Part shown: one piece after another, positions 38,441-50,979 of the stretch
Layout of the letters: the number at the start of each line of letters is the position of its first letter
Numbering within the stretch: position 1 is the first letter of the stretch
Position numbers and translations under genes: made by a program
The notes under the pieces: model-generated
Databases searched by the model: none
Seen by the model: the letters and a program-made list of their open reading frames with translations, nothing else
Told to the model about the DNA's origin: nothing
Origin: Drosophila persimilis
Taxonomy: Eukaryota > Arthropoda > Insecta > Diptera > Drosophilidae
Direction of reading: 5' to 3'
NCBI RefSeq assembly: GCF_003286085.1
Contig: NW_020825537.1
Location: 28,501 to 92,500 of the forward strand
DNA length: 64,000 bases

Positions 38441-41400
38441 AAAGGACAGTCAGACTAGGCTCTACGACCTTTAATGTGCACCAAAAGTTTAAGAATGTGG
38501 AATCTACCTCTTGAGGACTTTGTTGTTGTTGCACGAACCGATTAATTTCATTCGACTGAAGCCATTCTCATGTGTCGAATGAATCAGCATCGTGCCCCTT
38601 GTCAGATTCCATATTCATTCCTCATTTTCTCAAACAAATACTCGTGTGTATTATCAAGAAATCCCCGCCTTAAGTCCACAAGAATATTCAAAGATGATGT
38701 GTAATATTTTCTACCCGGGCCTGCCGGTTGTGGGGTTTGAGGAGAGCCTCGTCATGGCTGGAGTTAATTTTTCTCTTGATGATTTTCCCTTTTGTTTGCT
38801 CTGCTGCCTGCCGTTTAATAATTATCAACGCATTAGTGGGCGTCTCTCTCTCTCTCTCTCTCTCTGCCATTCCATACCTTTCTCTGGCTTTTCTTTGCCT
38901 CCTTTCTTCACTCTCCCTCTCTCTTGCTTTTGCTGCTGGCCTTCCCTTTCTTCTTTGGCCCTGTTTTCTTTTTTCTATCAGGTGCTCATCGGGCCTTTCT
39001 TCTCTCCCCTTTTTTTCTATCAAAATCCTGCGGCATTCTGTGTGGCCTCCGCCCGACAGGTCGGTGGGTGCCTCAGGAAATGCTCTAGCCGCTTAATTAT
39101 TCACGTTTTGGCTTGTAATTTCCCCGAATGAATGCGGCACGAGGACAAGAGCGGAGAGAGAAGGTGCTGCTGGCGCTGCTGCCGCTGATTCCTGGTGGTT
39201 CTATGGTTCTGGTGGTGGCCTGACACTTGTTGGCCGCTGATGCTGTGGCTAGGCGTCGATTAAAGAGGGAAGTGGGCCGGAGGCGGAGGCGGAGGCGGAG
39301 GAGGCCGCCAGCAGCCAGCATATTTAATTAAATTCTAAACTTGAAGGAAAATGCAGTCGTCGAGAGAGAAAGCGAGAGAGAGAGACACACACACAGCGGA
39401 AGCGAGAGGCGTATAAGCTTTTGTTCTTTACATTTTGCTTTCCCCCCTTTTTTTTGGAGAAGAACGAAGAAAGATATACTCTAATTTCAATGGAGTGGCG
39501 AGTGCTGTTCAGTGTTTCAGCGAGTAGCGAGTGCCAGAAAAACGAGTGATGTGCAGTGCCACAACGAGAGAAAGAGCAACGAGCAGAGCTTAGCGATAGG
39601 GCTTTAATTCTTCCAAGTAAACCCTCCAGCCTCAATCCAACCCTCAATCCCATTCCAAGCCCCCCACAAAAATGCCTTCAAATGCTAGGGTATCACAGGC
39701 TTCGTTCTCCGCAGCGTTCTACCCTTTTGTCGCTCAGGTTTTCTTTACATTTCTCCTTCTGTGTGGTCTCTTTTCGCTCTATTCTCGAAATTATGCTGCA
39801 AAATATTCAACAAACATTTTCACTTCATTTCGCGGACATCGTTAGCAGCTCCTCCAGGTCCACACTGCCACGCCTCCATTGTGTTCGACGCCTCCTCCGT
39901 GGCACCGTGGCACCGTGGCGGTGGTGGTGCAACTGATTTTAATTACATTTAATGCGAGACACTTTTTTCCTTTGTTGGGACTTGGACTTCTTTTCTGTGG
40001 TGCGGTGCTGCGATGCTGCTCTGCGGCTGTTCGCGGGAGGACGGACCACCTGCTGGCTACAAATTTTTATTAATGTTAAACGCTAGTTATGCCCCCAAGA
40101 CACGCCCCCTTTCCACCAGCTGTGACTTTGTCTCTTTGCATATTCATGGCGCTGGCAAATGGTTACGGGGGGCGGAAGCTTAATGTTTGTTTGTTCATCA
40201 AGCAGAATGGCGTCGACAGCTGTAAATGGAATGTGTCTGAGAACTAGGAGGCGGAGGAGCAGACAAGACACGACAGGAACAAGTGTTGTAAAATGCCAGC
40301 GAAATGGAGGGACAAGTGCCGCCAGAAACAAACGACCCGGCGAGCGAGCTCAAACGACGAGTGATGCGAGAGCGAGAGCGAGAACGAGAGCCGCAGCAGC
40401 GAGTGCCGTGCCCCAGGAACGAGTGATGGACAGTACAGTGCCGCCAAAGTGACAGCGACACGAGCAATTGCTGTACAACAGGGACAAGTGCTGGCAGGAC
40501 CCAGGCAGCCAGAAGGGGTAATTGAAAAGTAAAGTTTAAGTGAAACTTGTAAGCACCGAAAGGGACACCGCAAGGACCAGAAGAAGGAGCAGGAGCCACA
40601 TTGATTGAAACAATTAAAGTAATCCCTAATCGAGCAGGAAACTTGATCCTTGGGTTGGCTGCTGCTTAAAGCGCTCACACGATACGACTACAGCTCCGTG
40701 GCCGAGAGGCAGAGGGAGAGAAATGTGCATCCCCAGTGCAGTGCGTGACTGCTGAGGCATTAATTTTGTTTTCAATCTGCGGTCGCCGTTCATTACATGG
40801 AATCCACTAGTGCACTGATTCCACCACTGACCCTCTCTCTCTCTCTCATCCTTTCAGGCCACATTACTTTTGTGCCTTTTGTGTCCATTTAATGGCATTC
40901 GTTCCATGGCTCTCTTTCACAGTCCCAGGCGGGGGAAAATGTTACACAATTTAATGCAAAATAATGATCCGTTTGCGCGATGTGGACGTCCATTCGATGC
41001 TGAATCCAATCCCAATTTGATTTGCATAAAATGCCAACCACAAAACGAGGCATCAGCTGTTTGTTAGTCGTCGATTATTGATTAGAAAAGGCAACCCGCG
41101 ACTGGCTAATGGCATCGCTGTTCCTCACTCTATGGCTTCCCTAAGCCTCGTGGATTAATGATGTAACTGCTGCAAAATAAATGTGCAGCAGTCAACACTC
41201 TGGGCTCTGCGGCACACTCTCTCTTCCGGCAGGCCCCGGCCACTCGCTGCAATTAAAGCGCGTGCCAGTCTCCAACTGGCGCCGATTGCCGCCTCCCGAC
41301 AAGCGTTGCAGTTGCGTGTGGGAGCGGGCGACATGCCACACACTGCCACTGCCACTCCGTGATTGCGTGATTGGAAATGAGTTCGAATTAAATCCGAGGG

Positions 41401-42458
41401 GGCGGCAATTAAATGAAATGAAATTTTTTTTTGTTGCCCTCTCCTCAAAAGTCACCCACAAAAGTGGGATGGGGCAGGGGTAGGGGTAGGGGCAGGGGCA
41501 GGGGCAGGCTATGATAAACTCAAATCAATGACAAAAAAAAAAAATACTACAACACTCGACTACTCGTATCTTTCCGTGCGAGAGAAGGTGTTGGTGTGCA
41601 GCCAAACGAAAGGAAGACGAAAGTAGAAGCAGAAGAAGCCGAAACAGGAGCAGATAGCAGGCAACAGGGAGCAGGGAGCAGGGAACAGGGAACAGGGAAC
41701 AACTTCCAGTGCACACCAATCATCGAGTACGAGTATACCCTTTCCAGCGAGTAGAGTAACGAGTAGACAGCAGTAGGCAGCACAAAAGACGGTTTGGAAA
41801 GCGTTTGATATTTCGTTCAACTCTTAGTCGTAGTTCCCCTGTAGCATGTGCTCCCTGTAGTTGTACGTTCCCTGATTCTGCATCTTAAGACCTTTTTTTG
41901 TCATCGTCTTCTTCCGTGTCTGTAGTAGTAGCCTTTAATAAAGTCCTTGTAACTTAGATCGTCTGTGGGATCTGTAAGGTGCTGCTCTGTGGGGCGCTTC
42001 TTCAGCATGCTTTTCCGCTCCAAGGGGCTTGCATCTTTCAAAACGGATCATCACTTTCGGATGAGTTCGTGTGGGCAAGAGTATCTGCAGTTTCGGGCTG
42101 CCACAGCCGCGATATTTCTGCGTTGGTGGTGCCTTTAGTTATTGGTATCTGGTTGCCGTGTTAATCTGCTTCCTTCCGCCATATTTGCGCGGCATATTTA
42201 CGCGTTGCTGCTGCTGTTGCCGTCAGCGTAGCAGCGGCAGCAGCTGCTGCTGATAAGTGCAGCAGCCGTGACAACGGCAACGTTTCGTGGCACTGCCAGT
42301 GCTCGACAAAAACGTGCTGACAACAACAAAATCAACAAACAACTACAAAAGATACGAAACGAACGGCAACGGCAGCGGCATGTCCTTTATTTTCCACCTA
42401 CAGCGCCTCCTCCTCCTTCTTTTTCCCTGCTCGCTCGGTGGTTGTTTTTTCTGTGTTT
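38441..42458. other. non-coding with dispersed ACGAGTGATG/CAGTGCC motif
   Basis: The motif ACGAGTGATG with nearby CAGTGCC or GCGAGTGCC recurs at 39520-39590, 40358-40445 and, more weakly, 41745-41770. Also (TC)n near 38846-38866, GGCGGA repeats near 39279-39300, GGGAGCAGGGAACAGGGAAC near 41670-41700 and CAG/CTG-rich sequence at 42200-42260. A good acceptor (CATCCTTTCAG) at 40857 precedes a short frame (40870-41067) that may be chance. Confidence 0.4.
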
Positions 42459-42484
42459 CCCCCCCCCCCCCCCCCCCCCCCCCC
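42459..42484. repeat. poly(C) tract, 26 nt
   Basis: Pure run of 26 C, flanked by T. Confidence 0.9.
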
Positions 42485-44120
42485 TCCCGACCGACTGCGA
42501 AAGAGGCAACAAGGCGAGCAGCAGTCAACGTGGCAAGGACTTGCTTATCCTGCGAGTCAGCGGCAGAGCCACAGCCACAGTCAGAGCCAGAGAGCTGTTT
42601 AATTAAACATTAGGCTGGCAGCGTACACCGCCGCGTATGAGCAATGCTCGCGCTGTACTCGCAGTGCGCTGTTTTCGTATTTTATTCTCGTTCTCGAATT
42701 GAATTTGCTGGCAGATAACCAAGTGATTAAGTCACCGCTGCAGGATGGAGCGTACACCTCATGTGTGGCACTGAGGCAAAGGTGTTGAGGCACCAAATAG
42801 TTCAAGCGAAAGCAAAGCAAACGATGGAAAAATATCAAATCTTTCAAGGCCAGACAGGCATCGGGATACAAATGAATGGCCCATTGTTTGAGGCTTTCTT
42901 CGACAAGTTCCTACTTTCAGGAGGCTGGCCTTATCTACTGCTCTTCCCCCATCAAATCAAAGCCCGTTTTCATGGCCCCCTGCTAAGCGGATATTCCGGG
43001 GGACAACTGAAACCGTAACCAAATTAGTTGCAGCTCATCAATTTCCATCATTAACTTTGTGGGCCACCAGGGCCAAGGACAATGAGGCCAAGTTGATGGG
43101 ATGATTGTCAAGGCCGCCTGGGGCCATGAGCAAAACGCCGAGTCACCCACAGAGAGAGAGGGAGAGAGCGATGCATAATTTATGGCACCACTTTGGGTGC
43201 CTTGCGCTTTTCACTCTCGAAGTTGTTGCTCATTTGATGGCACGCACTCGTACCTCTATTTCCGTTTCCTGCCCTTCGATCCAGTGACGTTTGGTGCATA
43301 GATGTTTTGGGCAATCCTTTGCTCTTTCACAGTGCCAATTGAATGCCTTAATTAGTGCCCTGGCCCTCCTCCTCTCCGATGGGGGATCCACGCGTCAAAA
43401 TATTCTCCTTACACGTGCCGTCCTCCATTTTGGGGCTTTCTTTCTCTGTCTTTTGCTTATTTTAATGCTGTGGAATTTTCTCAAATGTTTTCCAACATAC
43501 ATGCGGCATATTGCCGCTTTTGCCTCGTGTTTGGGGGCTGCCACATGCTGCTGCTACACAACAAAAAGAGTCAAGGCCGTCTAAGACACACACAAGCCCA
43601 AGAGGGGGCTGCCGCTGCTCTGATGTGTGCTTAATGTTGGCGCAAAATTAAAATTGCGTTTTAATAGCAACGAGCAGACAGTTTTTTGGCCCAGGAAGGC
43701 AGGCATACACGTGTGTGTGTGTGTCAGGACTAAGGACGAAGGTCTTAGGTCCCATGGACCTGAGGCCTCAATGCAATGTTTTCTGCCAGCTACGAAAAAG
43801 GCAACTAGCAGAGGGACAGAGACAAGATAGTCCCATAATAATTCATAAAATACCCCAGCATCTAAGAAAAAACTTTGGGTTACTGCAACAAAGTGCGGCA
43901 CTCTGTGGAATCGGTACAATATTACCCCATCTGTGTCTCTCCTAAGGCGGCTTAGGCTTGGACTATTTCTTTGGCGATGACAGATACTGGTGGATACTGC
44001 TATAGCCAGTCCAACATCGTCCTAGATACAGCTGGCCGAAGAGTTATTCTATGCGCAAGGCCTATTATGAGCCATGTGGATCGTGTGGATCGTGAGAGCG
44101 AACGAGGGTCTGCTCACAGA
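42485..44120. other. non-coding, mixed composition
   Basis: GC-moderate sequence with (GT)n near 43712-43724. No frame resembles a known protein. Confidence 0.4.
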
Positions 44121-44490
44121 TCGCTGTGAGAGAGCGGTTACAGTGCACTGTAACTGGGAGCGGCCACTGGCTGTTAACAGAGAACGGGAACAGGCTGCTA
44201 ACAGAGAACGGTAAGAGGCTGTTAAAGGAGAGAGGAAGCTGCCTGCCTAACAGAGAGCGGGTACAGGCTGTTAACAGAGAGCGAATACAGGCTGTTAACA
44301 GAGAGCGGGAACAGGCTGTTAAAGAAGGTCGGTTGCTGGCTGTTAACGGAGATCGGAAAGAGTCTGTTAACGGAGATCGGAAAGAGTCTGTTAATGGAAA
44401 GCGGATACAGGCTGTTAAAGAAGAGCGGTTGATGGCTTTTAACAGAAATCGCAAAGAGGCCATTCACGGAGATCGCTAACAGGCTGTTTA
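44121..44490. repeat. GTTAACAGAGAGCGG-family array 4
   Basis: About a dozen units of roughly 24-27 bp reading GGCTGTTAACAGAGAGCGG with a short spacer (GAACA, GTACA, AAGAGT). CTGTTAACAG is an exact 10-bp palindrome. Some units have lost bases to GGCTGTTAAAGAAGAGCGG. Confidence 0.85.
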
Positions 44491-45044
44491 GAAAATCTTT
44501 CGAAGCCGAGCCTTTTTTTCGAGAGGGCATTCCCCTGTCGGCTCTTCCAGCAAACGCTTTTCGCCTCGTTTTTCCCTTGTTTTATTCACGTTTTTTTCCA
44601 AGTTAATTTTGTCGCAGTCTCGTTTGCGTTTGGGGTCCGCTCTGCGTTGCTATTAAATTAACAAAAATGTCTCTGGCACACAAAAGCAGCTACATGGCTG
44701 AGGGGGAGGGGGGAGGCGGGGAAGGGTGGGGCCTTGGCAGGAGGGTAAGAGCCATTTTAATGGTGGCAATACTCGTCTCGTAGCAAAATGCAGTTGGCCA
44801 AGCCGACAAGGCCAAAAACTACATGCATACTAATGCAAAACTGTTGTTTGTCTGGTGGCAGCCATCGCCGGTCTCCTTCTGGTCTCCGACTAGGGCTTTG
44901 CTGGTTGCCACACCATCTGCAGTGTCCCCCCCTTCCCCAACGGCAGCTCCTTCTCTGTCTCTGCTGTGCCAATGAACGCATTAGAAGCCAAAATGTAAGC
45001 AACAACAATAACAGCGTTAACTACTTAACAGGCACACATGTAAT

Positions 45045-45075
<31 letters not shown>

Positions 45076-46260
45076 AGAGTTCCACTTACATTTTACATTT
45101 ACATTTTTGCGGGCATTTGGTCCTTCTGTGACCACAAATCAGACGGCGAAAGTGATTAAGTTTGTCCTCCTCGGATCTGGTTCCGGAACTGGATCAGCAG
45201 CACATGCTGCCCCGACAAGCAGGCACTCATTAGCAGTCGCAGCTGTCAGGAGACGCTTAAAGAAGGGCTGGCCAATCCAGAGCGAGGGCTTAGGATCCCC
45301 AGAAATCCCAGGGGTATCACTATTTCCATATGAGACTCTTAAAGACTGCCACTAAACGAATTAAATATATCGACACGCAAATATTTTCGTTTCTGTCAAG
45401 GAGCTTTTCTTTCCGCCTTTCATGGGGCAGAATGGGGGCAGGATGGGGGCTGCGGGGGCTGCGGGGGCTGCGGTGGAGGCACCCACTTTGAGTGTATTAT
45501 TTGCAGCACATTTATAACGATATCAGGCATACACGAAACACGTATAAAAAAAAAAAAGAGTGTTAAGCCAACTTAAAATATAAGCGTATCAAGGACTCAC
45601 CGCCTCCTGCCGTGCTCTGTTGCTGCTCTGCTTCTCTGTTGTTTGTCAAACGATTTTGAGTAGCAGACTCTGTGTGTGTGTGTCGTTGTTGACGTTGCCA
45701 CACACACACACACACACACACAGACTTGCCCAAGCGTCATGCAGATACGCCCCAAAAACTATCAAGAACAGCACAGAAGGAGCCCCTACAATGGCCGGGG
45801 AAGAGCGGGGTATACCCCGAAAATGGGACCGTATTACAGGGAAACCTTTTACATTTCGCAAAACATGAAAGGCATCTTTAAAGTGTGGAAATAATGTACA
45901 AATCCCACCACGAATTCTCGGGAATTATTGGTACGATCTGCTATTGACCGCACGTTTTGTGTCCTCTGCAGGACTCTCTGCTCCACTAAGCCCCTTTTGG
46001 CCTGGTCTCTGCTCCTCCTGCACCAGCCCTCGCTCGTGTCTTGCGGTGCTTCTTCTTCTCTGTGGCAGCAGGCACACGGGGCGCATGAGTAATCTGGGGG
46101 CAGCTTGTGCTTTGCATTTCCCTACCCCTTGTACCGAGATTCCACTACGCTTGCTGCATCCTTTTAATACCCTTTCCAAGGGGGCTATATGCGCGATTTT
46201 TGGGTCTTCGAATAGAGCTTTCCCTAAAACAAAAATGATCGGTGATAAGACGCGATAAAC
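44491..46260. other. non-coding, mixed composition
   Basis: Contains (AC)n at about 45045-45073, GGGGCTGC repeats near 45447-45473, facing (GT)n/(CA)n tracts at 45672-45722 that can form a hairpin, and a perfect palindrome CGGGGTATACCCCG at 45806-45819. Confidence 0.4.
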
Positions 46261-46615
46261 GATGAACAAATCGTCCGCCCTTAGATTCTACAAATAATTA
46301 TCGACAATTCCATTGAAATCGTAGGAGTATCTATCTATATAGAAGCCATAAAACAATCCTGACACCCCGTTCTTTCTGAAGATGACCCTGAAACCTCGTT
46401 CTTCCCAGGAAAATCGATAACTATCAAATATAATCGATTGCACTTGTACTTGTCTCCATTTATCAGAGAAAAATTCTTTCATTGACCCAAAAAAAGCAAT
46501 AATTATTCGATATTTCATTGTTGTCCACTAGCATTGAATGCCGATATCGAAACCATCGTTTGACAGCTTTATCGCTTCGATAAAAAAATCGATAGTCGAT
46601 TGTAGAGGGTATCAA
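46261..46615. promoter_or_regulatory. secondary CGATA cluster
   Basis: About a dozen CGATA, TATCG or ATCGAT words lie in 350 bp (for example TTATCGACA, AAATCGATAACTATC, GATATCGAAA, AAAATCGATAGTCGATTG). Unlike 17.9-19.1 kb there is no clear tandem unit. It could be a BEAF-32/DREF-type site or repeat debris. Confidence 0.3.
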
Positions 46616-49600
46616 AAGCTTCGGTGCCTAGTTGCAGGCTTTTACGAGGTTGCACAATGTGTGTGTGTGTCGTCTGAGGGTGTCCATGTGTGTCCTGCCT
46701 TCGTGTGTGTGTTTTTTTTTGTTGGGTGTATTTTTGGTATTTATTTTTGGTATTATTATTGCATATTTTTGTGTCGCTTGCTTCCCTCTTCCACCCTCTT
46801 CTTGTTTTTTTTTTTTTCTCGCGCTTTACGTTAATGCGAAATTTATGCTTCATGCACTTTTAGTTCTGCTCCTGCCTCTGCTTCTCCTTCTGTGTCCCTC
46901 CCGCCCTCGGTTCCTCTTCTGCTTTTTTGCGTCGAAGGATTTTTGTATGCGAAAATATTTTCTCTGGCATTTTCGGATGGCGAAAAATGGGAGCACCAGC
47001 AGGTGTACGTGTGTGGGCGTGGGGCGTGGGGGCGTGGGGTCGTGGGTGTGGCACATATTGATATTGACCGAAAAGTGTCATCAATAGCACCCACACACAC
47101 ACCCGTAGACGGTGGGTCTCCAAAGAGAAAGAAAGATGAAGAAAAATAGATAAACAAATACATAAATAAAGAGTGCTGCCACAGGGGGAGGGGGAAGGGG
47201 GTGGTGGAGGGGTGTACAAAGTGCAACAAGGGCTGAAGAAAGGATAACAAGGAGCAGACCGAAATTTATGCGGCTAATGACGGGGCGTATGAGTAACGAC
47301 CAAAAAAACACAAACATTTCCAAAGACCAAAGGAAGGGCCACAGAAAGGCCACAAATTTACCCGCTAGATTGTGCCAAAAACAACCCTGGAATTACCTAA
47401 AATTTCAATGCATATTCCAAAATATATTTCCTTGATATTTCGATTGAAAAACTTATAAAATTCCCAGTCTAACGTAATATTATATTAAAAATAATTTTCT
47501 TTGTGAGGAGGCTTGACAGGACTTTGCTTTCGCTCCCCCCTCCCTCCCTCTCTCTCTCTCTCTCCTTCTCTGTTTCTCTTGCAATTCCTTTCATCCTCTC
47601 AATAAGCGAGTATTTGCATCGCTTTCAATCGGCTTTTGGTTATAATTTTTTCGCCCATTTTTCCCCCACTTTTTAATACAAAAGTACCGTTCCGTTTGGT
47701 TCCTTTCAGAGCAGTCCCCCCCCCCCTCCCCTTGCGTCTGGGTTTTATGCCGATTCTCTCGATCAGGGCCAGATGCATGCGGCATGCCACAAGCGCTTCA
47801 AATGTGTATCAAAAAGCGGAGCTTAAGAAATATAGAAATAGAAATAGATTAAAAAATGTCCTTAAAGCCCAACAGTCGACAAACCAAGCCATATTTGTGT
47901 GTTTATTAACCCCACTGCCTTTGTCTGCCATCCTAATGCGGGGAGCAGGGGAGCAGGGGGGGGGGGGGGCAGGCTTCAGCAGCCTGTGAAATCCTTTTAA
48001 TGCCATAAACGGGTTAAGCATTTTGGTGACGTGCATGTGAACACATAGCAAAAGCAGCAAATGTCCATCCTTCCTGCCTTCCGTTCTTCCGTCCGGCTTT
48101 CCTTTTGGCAGGACATGTCCGGAAGGAAATTGTCTGGGTTTTTATCAGTTTTCTGGCCGGTAAGGCTGCTGCTGTCGCTTTAAAGCTGGCATTTTCGTTT
48201 ATGACTGGGACGCGCGTGACAGCCCCCCCCCCCCCACCCAAAAAACACAGAAACGGCTGGAAAACCCACCAGGCCCGCCCCCACCCCCGCCTCCATCTGC
48301 TGCACCATTTGTTTTAGTGAAAAGAAACTGCCAGACAGAGAGAGAGCGACTGTGTGGCAGACAGTTTTACCGAAGCATTTGCTTAAATTAATTTCGCCTG
48401 CCTGAACGGCTCCCACTTGAATGGCTCCAGCGTCCAGCGCGTACACTGCAAGAAAGGACCCACCGGAAGAGGGAGAGCGGGAGATCGCCAAACCACTTTG
48501 ATTTCTCTCAGTGAGGCACCTCCCCCTTACTCCCGGCCACCCTCTTTCCGCTTCAGTTGAGGCCACCGTCTGCCTCCTGCACGTCCTCCACGTGGCGGGC
48601 GTTTGCTGTTTTCTGAAAAATTTGCAATTAATCAACTTAACGGCTACGCTGGCTACCCCACCCCGCTCTCCACCGCCCACTCCTTCGCAGCTGTTTCCCC
48701 TGTCTTGAATCGTTCTCATGTGTCGATCCAAAGGGGCGACAATTGTTGGGGGGGGGGAGCTTCTTCCAACTTCTAAGCCCGCCAACACACCACTGAATAT
48801 TTCGTTATATTTTTCCAGAATTTTTTTCAAACCAAAAACCGATTTTGGGGGCTTTTCTTTTGTGGGGATTATTCAATTTCTGGCCAAAGAGACACACGAT
48901 GACTGGACTATTAGTGTTGGACAATGATGGAAAGAGCTTCGAGAGAGCACCAAAGAGAAAGAGCACAGAGTCGAGAGCCAAGAGAAATGGAGGAAAAACG
49001 GATACCAAAAAGGACTGACGGAAAACGAAGTAACGAAAGGAACAAGATAGAAGTCCTTTGATTTAGTTGGCAATAGGAAAAATTGAAACAACTTTTTGTG
49101 ACAGCCATCAACGGACTTCCTTCCAGCCGAAAACGTTGCACTTTTGGGTCGAGGGTGTGGGGGGGGGGGGGAGGTCCTGGTGGCCACTCTGATGGTCAAC
49201 ACAATCAGGATGCAGTCATCGCCAGTTGGCACTCCATTCCTCACCTTTTGCCCCGGTAGATCCGCTCCTCCTCTCTCTCCCGGTGGACTGACATAACTCC
49301 AAATGCACTTGCTGACAGGCATTGAAAACACACCACAAACTGTAGATTATGCCACTGCCACTGCCACTGCCAGTGTGTCCGCCCTCCGCACAAAATATGT
49401 ACATAGGTAAAAAATAGAAAGGAAAATATACTCGAAGGGGGTGGAGCATCAGCCGCAAAAGGTAAAGGCAAAATTATCTAACAAAATGCTGTCCGACGAA
49501 CATCGAGGAAAACATCGTCAGGCCCCCTCCCCCACCCACACACCCCCCCCCCCCCCCCCCCCCCGTCTCTTTCCAGCTTCAATGCTGAAAATATTTCAAC

Positions 49601-50710
49601 CGAAAATACGTTCAAAAAGCTCTGCCTTCCCTTCGCCTTGGGAAACCACACAAAACGAACAACAACACAGGCAGAGAGAACGAGAAAGAACGAGAGAAAA
49701 AGAGGTCCCACACATTTATGTGCTCTGCTGCTTCGATTACTCGGGCTCGGGTCCACGAACGCATCGAAAGCGACCGATCAGCAGCCGCAGGTAGAAGCCA
49801 ATGTTAATTGCAAAAACAATATTTTGCCCTGCAGCGCGCGCTCTCTCTCTCTCACTATTCGGCTTCGGTCGAAGTGAAGCAACAACAATTTCGCTTGCAC
49901 ATTCGTGTGTGGGTGATAACGAGGGACGATGCTTTACAGGCGTTGTTTTTGCTCTCTCTCTCTCTGTCTCTTCTACATATACCCAGCCGCCTGGCTGCTG
50001 CTGCCGAAGAAGTCGTTCGTTTCCGATCGCCTGAGAAGTCGAGGTCGGGCCCTAATTCCTGCTGCTGCCGCCGCTCTCCCTCTGGCAAGAGAAATCAAGA
50101 GTTTTTATTGGAAAATACTGTGTACTGTAGGGTTTTTACTTTTTCAGTTTTTCCTGCAGTTTCGCTCTCCCTGTCTCTCTCTGTTTAATAAAGACCGCAT
50201 TGTTTTGCTGCGGCTGCTTCCGACGCCAAAAAATGCACTCTCGCTCTCATTTTCTCGGTTTTTTTCGGCCTGCCACACACACACACACAGACGGAGAAAT
50301 GAGCAGCAGCCAAAATGCCGCAAGCGATAGGAATGCAGAGTCCGAAGCATTTGATACCCTCAAAAACCACTCGAAGGTCTCATTGAATTTCAAGGAAGGG
50401 ACGGCCTTTTGAAAGGGTATCAAAATGTTGAGGCAGAGGCGTTGGTTCGCTCTGCATTTAAACAAATTTAACCAAACTTTTTTTTGCGGCCGGCGGCAGT
50501 CAGCTGTGAGAACAGACCAGGGCTGGTCTGGAACAGAAATGGCCCAGCCCTGCAGAAACGTTACATCGTTACACGAAAATAAATCAAAAACCAATCTTTT
50601 ACCACTTAAAAATACTGTCGCGTATGGAAATAATTGCGCTGAAAGATCTCAAAATTAAAGCGACAAAGATCCAAAAAAAAAAAAAAAAAACCAAAAAATA
50701 CCAAGCGACT
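46616..50710. other. non-coding, microsatellite-rich
   Basis: Contains GTGGGGCGTG-type repeats at about 47015-47048, GGGGAGGGGG runs, poly(G) at 47957-47970, poly(C) at 48222-48234 and 49543-49564, (TC)n near 49842-49854 and 49951-49965, and an inverted repeat at 50344-50427. No supported gene on either strand. Confidence 0.4.
50344..50427. repeat. short inverted repeat with GGGTATC ends
   Basis: CATTTGATACCCTCAAAA on the left faces TTTTGAAAGGGTATCAAAATG on the right, separated by about 45 bp. Similar ends occur near 46605 (GAGGGTATCAAAAG) and 46168 (AATACCCTTTCCAAGGG). It may be a foldback remnant. Confidence 0.5.
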
Positions 50711-50810
50711 ACATCGATATCAAGATATCGATATAGAAAGATACCAAAGGCTTTGCTGTCACATCAAATGCAGCCCTGACAAGAGCGGCCATTTTATTTC
50801 AATCAGTGTC
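50711..50810 (+). promoter_or_regulatory. candidate promoter with paired DRE palindrome
   Basis: An inverted repeat (ATCGATATC-AA-GATATCGAT) spans about 50713-50732 and contains one exact DRE, TATCGATA, at 50726-50733, plus a one-mismatch copy on the other side. DREs bind DREF and are typical of broadly expressed fly promoters. An initiator-like AATCAGTG lies at 50801. The positions suit a start site near 50800 and a short first exon ending at 50890. The exact start site is not shown by the sequence. Confidence 0.4.
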
Positions 50811-50890
50811 GTGACATTGTGGAATTTCAGAGCTTGCGGAAAAATCCAGAGAAATCCATTGGAAAAGCGATAAATCTTTGACAAATACAA

Positions 50891-50954
50891 GTGAGAAAAT
50901 AAGTAAAATTCGCATTTCGATGCTTTGGTAAATGCATTTTGAATTTTTCCCCAG
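50891..50954 (+). other. predicted 5' UTR intron, 64 nt
   Basis: A donor (CAA|GTGAGA) and a pyrimidine-rich acceptor (TTTTTCCCCAG) lie 64 nt apart, the usual size of a short Drosophila intron. The acceptor is 25 nt before the ATG at 50980. The intron lies entirely upstream of the reading frame. Seen: both splice motifs and the spacing. Inferred: that they are used. Confidence 0.5.
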
Positions 50955-50979
50955 CAGATATTGATATTTTGTCGGGGCC

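Noticed and set aside
38592..39131. 179-codon + strand frame
   Set aside because: The first 80 residues read well, but the rest passes through a (TC)n tract and T-rich sequence. No homology recognised and no splice site ends the good part.
40858..41067. Exon after a strong acceptor (CATCCTTTCAG)
   Set aside because: Pyrimidine tracts ending in AG are common here by chance. The frame is short, has no donor and no partner exon.
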